Below, in pieces: positions 61,050 through 64,000 of a DNA stretch of 64,000 nucleotides (its first letter is position 1; every line of letters starts with the position of its first letter). The stretch spans positions 372,001-436,000 of the forward strand of contig NZ_MAUJ01000001.1 in the NCBI RefSeq assembly GCF_001696455.1. The letters are read 5' to 3'. The notes below the pieces were generated by a model. That model had not been told where the DNA came from. It saw nothing but the letters and a program-made list of their open reading frames with translations, and searched no databases. The stretch comes from Pseudoalteromonas luteoviolacea. GTDB taxonomy: Bacteria; Pseudomonadota; Gammaproteobacteria; Enterobacterales; Alteromonadaceae. Made by a program: the position numbers and the translations under genes.

Positions 61050-63209
61050 GTGAAAATGTTTAAAGTAAACAACTCAAGAAAGAAACGGCAGACCATTTAT
61101 TGTTCTGCATTGCTAGCCTCATTAAGCTTGTCATTTGCCAGTGCGGCCGATGCAAGCAACCACTCTTTACTGATTGCTGTCGATGGTTTGCGCGGCGATG
61201 GTATTGAAAATGCGAAAACGCCAAACTTTGATAAGTTAATCCAAGGTACTTGGGCTGAGGGTTATCAAGGTGCGTTTGCATTCTACGCGCAGACAATGAA
61301 AGACGCGGCACCAAATAGCGGGCCGAATCATGTCGGGATCATGACCGGAGTCACCTCTACCAAAAGCGGTGTAACCGGTAATTCAGACGTACATACGGGA
61401 AGGTATGATCAATACCCTCATTATCAAACTCTGTTAGAGCGACACAACAGTAAACTCAATACTGCTTACTTAGTAACGTGGTCAACCGATATGCAGATTG
61501 ACAACGACGCGGATATCAAAATTGACTCTAATGATGCAGGTAATGTTGCAAATACACTGGCCATCATTAACGGGACGTATCAAGCCGCAAAATGGCCTCG
61601 TGGCACAACGCCTGATTCAATCTTTTTGTTTTTAGACGACGTGGATGCAGCGGGTCACAGCTGCTGCTTTACAGCATCTGACACCGGTTATGTTGATGAA
61701 ATTGCCGATGTCGACAGACAAATTGGCAGTATTATGGACGCGATAAAGGCGCGCCCCAACTTTGCTAATGAAAATTGGCAAATTGTGGTGACCTCTGATC
61801 ATGGTGGTCGGGGTTCATCGCATGGTATTCACTCAGCCGACAACTATACCATTCCATTTTTAGTGGCATCTAAGTCCGCGAAGCAGGGTTATTTAACGGG
61901 CATTCCAAAAAATTATGATGCAGCACCGACTGTGCTTGCACATCACGGCGTAGCTGTGCCTAGCAATATGGATGGCATCGCCAGAGGTGGGAGCGTGCAG
62001 CAAAAGGCACCCGATGCCATTGAAACCGATCTGATTACTTACTTGCCGTTTGAAGGCGACTTTCAAGATAAATCTGGCAATCATCTTCACGCAGAGGTTG
62101 GCGGGGGAAATCCAGAAGTGAATTCTGGGGGGAAATTTGGTCGTTTTGTTGCCATAAATGGTGACAAAGAGTTTTTGACCCTAGGCAACCCTGCTGAGCT
62201 GGACTTTGCCCATGCAAGAGATTTTACCTTAATGACTTGGTATCGCGTCAGTGGTGATCAACATGGCGACCCGGTCATTGTCGGCAATAAAAACTGGGAC
62301 AGTGGTAGCAACCGTGGCACATTGCTTTTAGCTAACGAAGGCAATGGTGATGATGTCGGCATCAATATCGCTTCTACATCTGCAGATCGAAAAGACATCG
62401 ATCCAATTGATTATACGTTTAATGGCTGGTGGCTTTTGGTCGCGACATTTGATCGTGACGGCAGCGCGACATTATATGCTGGTAGCCCTACAGGGGAGTT
62501 AAACATCATCTCAGGGAGTATCGCAGATGTTGGAGACATTACTTCTTCACTTGATTGGAATATCGGACAGGATGGAACCGGCCGATACAAATACAATTTG
62601 AAAGCCGATTTGGATGATTTTGCTGTATGGGGCCGCGCGTTAACCTTGGATGAAGTTCGCACGCTATATAATGGCGGAACAGGCAAAGAAATCAACAGCA
62701 TATTAGGTAATGCATCGACGCAATATTTAACAGCTGAGTCAAACATTGTTGCAGGGCAAAATTACCCCGTCATTATTACTACCAGAGTAAATGGCCAAAC
62801 TTGCGGTCTTGAGTGGGACGCTACTTTACGAAATAGAGAGCGTAACGCTAAATGGGACTGTGCAGGACGTGCCGATCCGTTAACACTTCAAGTCAACAAA
62901 GTTGAGTCGTCCAACGGCACTAAACGAGTTTCAGGTTACCTAGTCGCAAAAGATGGAAAGGGGGCATTGGAGTGGGACGCGGATCTTATCTTGAATGAGC
63001 GTAACGCCAAATTCGATGAAGGCACCGGTGGGGACTACTTGACGTTTACCTTACTGAATGACGCACATGCTAGCAAAGTGAGCGCCATAGCGTATGGTCA
63101 GGAGTGTGGGTTAGAGTGGGACGCCGATTTGATAGGCGGTGAGCGCAATGCGAAATTCGATTGCCGACCACGTACAGATAGCGTCACGATCCAGCTCATT
63201 GAGCAGTAA
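61050..63209 (+). CDS. Secreted alkaline-phosphatase-superfamily phosphodiesterase with LamG domain and C-terminal EWDADL repeats
   Basis: A 719-residue protein. After a signal peptide (cleavage after ASA, near residue 32) comes a type I phosphodiesterase/alkaline phosphatase-fold domain (about residues 38-310). It has metal ligand Asp in LIAVDGLRGD, a nucleophile region PNSGPNHVGIMTG, DDVDAAGHSC and VTSDHGGRG. A LamG/concanavalin-like domain follows (about 330-535: FEGDFQDKSGNHLHA, FNGWWLLVATFDRDGSATLY, DDFAVWGRALTLDEVR). Three copies of a 20-residue repeat lie between about 585 and 705. It probably hydrolyses phosphoesters on a glycan or lipid substrate outside the cell. GTG 61050 has AAGGA (61039-61043) six bases upstream; ATG 61056 is an alternative. 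Confidence 0.8.
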   Translation: MKMFKVNNSRKKRQTIYCSALLASLSLSFASAADASNHSLLIAVDGLRGDGIENAKTPNFDKLIQGTWAEGYQGAFAFYAQTMKDAAPNSGPNHVGIMTGVTSTKSGVTGNSDVHTGRYDQYPHYQTLLERHNSKLNTAYLVTWSTDMQIDNDADIKIDSNDAGNVANTLAIINGTYQAAKWPRGTTPDSIFLFLDDVDAAGHSCCFTASDTGYVDEIADVDRQIGSIMDAIKARPNFANENWQIVVTSDHGGRGSSHGIHSADNYTIPFLVASKSAKQGYLTGIPKNYDAAPTVLAHHGVAVPSNMDGIARGGSVQQKAPDAIETDLITYLPFEGDFQDKSGNHLHAEVGGGNPEVNSGGKFGRFVAINGDKEFLTLGNPAELDFAHARDFTLMTWYRVSGDQHGDPVIVGNKNWDSGSNRGTLLLANEGNGDDVGINIASTSADRKDIDPIDYTFNGWWLLVATFDRDGSATLYAGSPTGELNIISGSIADVGDITSSLDWNIGQDGTGRYKYNLKADLDDFAVWGRALTLDEVRTLYNGGTGKEINSILGNASTQYLTAESNIVAGQNYPVIITTRVNGQTCGLEWDATLRNRERNAKWDCAGRADPLTLQVNKVESSNGTKRVSGYLVAKDGKGALEWDADLILNERNAKFDEGTGGDYLTFTLLNDAHASKVSAIAYGQECGLEWDADLIGGERNAKFDCRPRTDSVTIQLIEQ
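62802..63164 (+). repeat. Three in-frame copies of a 20-residue EWDADL...ERNAK repeat
   Basis: Copies are encoded at 62802-62861, 62961-63020 and 63105-63164. The shared pattern is xxLEWDAxL, three variable residues, ERNAK, aromatic, Asp, x. Copies 1 and 3 begin and end with Cys; copy 2 has neither Cys. The copies are spaced 159 and 144 bases apart, so each belongs to a unit of about 50 residues. Confidence 0.8.
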
Positions 63210-63243
63210 TAGGCGTTTCATTGCAAATAGAGAATGATGTAGG

Positions 63244-63265
63244 CGAGTTCAGGTTGCTGAACTCG
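63244..63265. terminator. Hairpin between convergent genes
   Basis: CGAGTTCAG (63244-63252) pairs perfectly with CTGAACTCG (63257-63265) across GTTG. It lies between the phosphodiesterase and flavohaemoprotein stops. U-tracts are weak. Confidence 0.5.
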
Positions 63266-63282
63266 TCTGATTAAGATTGAAT

Positions 63283-64000
63283 TTATAGACTTTCGTGCGG
63301 GCCGAATACTTCGTACATAATACGCGCTTCGTCTACGCCAAGTTCGATTAATTGAGCCTTGATAAATGCCATAAAGCCACTCGGCCCACAAAGATAGAAC
63401 TCACCGTCGAACAGCGGCAGCAGCTCTTTTAGTGCTGCAAGGTGCATAAGGCCGCTGTATGCCCCTTCTGCCCCTGATTCTACCCAAGTATGTGTTTGCA
63501 ATTGAGGAAGCTGTGATTTAAAGCTTTCTACACTGCTCGAAAACGCGCGCTCTTCAATGTTGCGACATGCATGTAAGAACATACATGGTCCTTGAGTCTT
63601 CTGCTCAGCTAAGGTTTCTAACATTGCCATCATAGGCGTAATACCAACACCAGCACTGATCAGTACTTTTGGCGCTTGGTTTATTTGAAGCACAAAGTCG
63701 CCAGCTGGTGGGTAAGCATCAATTTCATCACCTTCAGTTAATGTGTGCAGGTGACCAGAGACAAGCCCGTCCGTTTTAACCGAAATGCGATAATGATCTG
63801 ATTTAGCGCTTTGAGAAAGCGAGTACTGTCTGATTTGGCGATATGCTTGGTCCTCAGCTTGACATTCAACAGCGAGATACTGTCCCGCTTGGTATTGGGC
63901 AACCGGGCGACAATCAACAGGCTTTAGATAAAAGCTTTTTATTACATCAGACTCCTGCACAATTTTCGAAATCGTAAAGCGTCGCTTGCCTCGCCATCCC
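63283..64000 (-). CDS. hmp: Flavohaemoprotein (nitric oxide dioxygenase), reductase part; N-terminus beyond window
   Basis: The frame is open to the right window edge (239 codons). The visible part begins GWRGKRRFTISKIVQESDVI, the junction of the globin and reductase domains in Hmp. It continues with FAD-binding RQYSLS, ISAGVGITPMMAMLETL (NAD(P)H site), FYLCGPSGFMAFIKAQL and the terminal EVFGPHESL, all matching the Hmp reductase half. Hmp converts NO to nitrate with O2 and NAD(P)H. The globin domain must lie outside the window; if absent, this would be a stand-alone ferredoxin-NADP-type reductase. A GTG at 63960 is internal. Confidence 0.87.
   Translation of the reverse strand, partial: GWRGKRRFTISKIVQESDVIKSFYLKPVDCRPVAQYQAGQYLAVECQAEDQAYRQIRQYSLSQSAKSDHYRISVKTDGLVSGHLHTLTEGDEIDAYPPAGDFVLQINQAPKVLISAGVGITPMMAMLETLAEQKTQGPCMFLHACRNIEERAFSSSVESFKSQLPQLQTHTWVESGAEGAYSGLMHLAALKELLPLFDGEFYLCGPSGFMAFIKAQLIELGVDEARIMYEVFGPHESL

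Noticed and set aside
1..64000. Mobile elements, prophage, CRISPR, tRNA or rRNA
   Set aside because: No transposase, integrase, phage structural gene, regularly spaced repeat array, tRNA cloverleaf or rRNA sequence was recognised.

Overview
The window looks like a chromosomal segment of a marine gammaproteobacterium of the Pseudoalteromonas/Alteromonadales type. This is inferred from gene content (TonB-dependent receptor, many two-component proteins, PrpD very close to the enterobacterial enzyme, YHYH lipoprotein, flavohaemoprotein), moderate GC and AT-rich intergenic DNA. No tRNA, rRNA, insertion sequence, prophage or CRISPR array was seen. Both window edges cut genes: a MATE transporter on the left (C-terminus missing) and a flavohaemoprotein on the right (N-terminus missing).

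Layout. 1-15.7 kb is a mosaic of single genes: MATE pump, MerC protein behind a Zur-like box, a hybrid histidine kinase broken by a frameshift, a response regulator with an unrecognised output region, a secreted BSP-type metallopeptidase (also frameshifted), a GNAT, a DMT transporter, a possible sRNA, a SYLF lipoprotein, a REC-GGDEF diguanylate cyclase, an amino-acid permease and a PhoD-like phosphatase.

16.2-29.7 kb is the most coherent region: a trans-4-hydroxy-L-proline and imino-peptide utilisation locus. It encodes two M24 Xaa-Pro peptidases, an ornithine-cyclodeaminase/Pyr2C-reductase homologue, a D-hydroxyproline dehydrogenase, a DapA-family deaminase, a two-cysteine hydroxyproline epimerase, an alpha-ketoglutarate-semialdehyde dehydrogenase and a GntR/FCD regulator. 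Three copies of a TTGTATACAA palindrome precede three of the transcription units. One of these units is a 794-residue lipoprotein with a gluzincin HExxH site, which suggests an undescribed extracellular peptidase co-regulated with hydroxyproline catabolism.

29.7-41.8 kb holds a PhlD-like type III polyketide synthase divergent from a TonB-dependent receptor, a GAF hybrid kinase with a second copy of the REC/unknown-output regulator, an Hsp20 with a sigma32-like promoter, a divergent MocR regulator facing PaiB and GNAT genes, a one-repeat cyanovirin-type protein and a periplasmic histidine phosphatase.

41.8-49.2 kb is a MacAB-type ABC export operon (adaptor, ATPase, two FtsX permeases) followed by its own NtrC-type regulator and kinase. 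Two perfect GTCCGC-based palindromes lie upstream of a sigma54-like promoter, so the system is probably self-controlled.

49.2-64 kb is again mixed: lipoproteins, a 2OG-Fe(II) prolyl hydroxylase, an amidotransferase-like protein with a substituted His, LMW phosphatase, a beta-lactamase-fold hydrolase, a SUKH protein, a solitary prpD next to a Fur box, NUDIX, a YHYH/EF-hand pair, a lipoprotein pair, and a secreted alkaline-phosphatase-superfamily enzyme carrying LamG and three copies of an EWDADL-type repeat.
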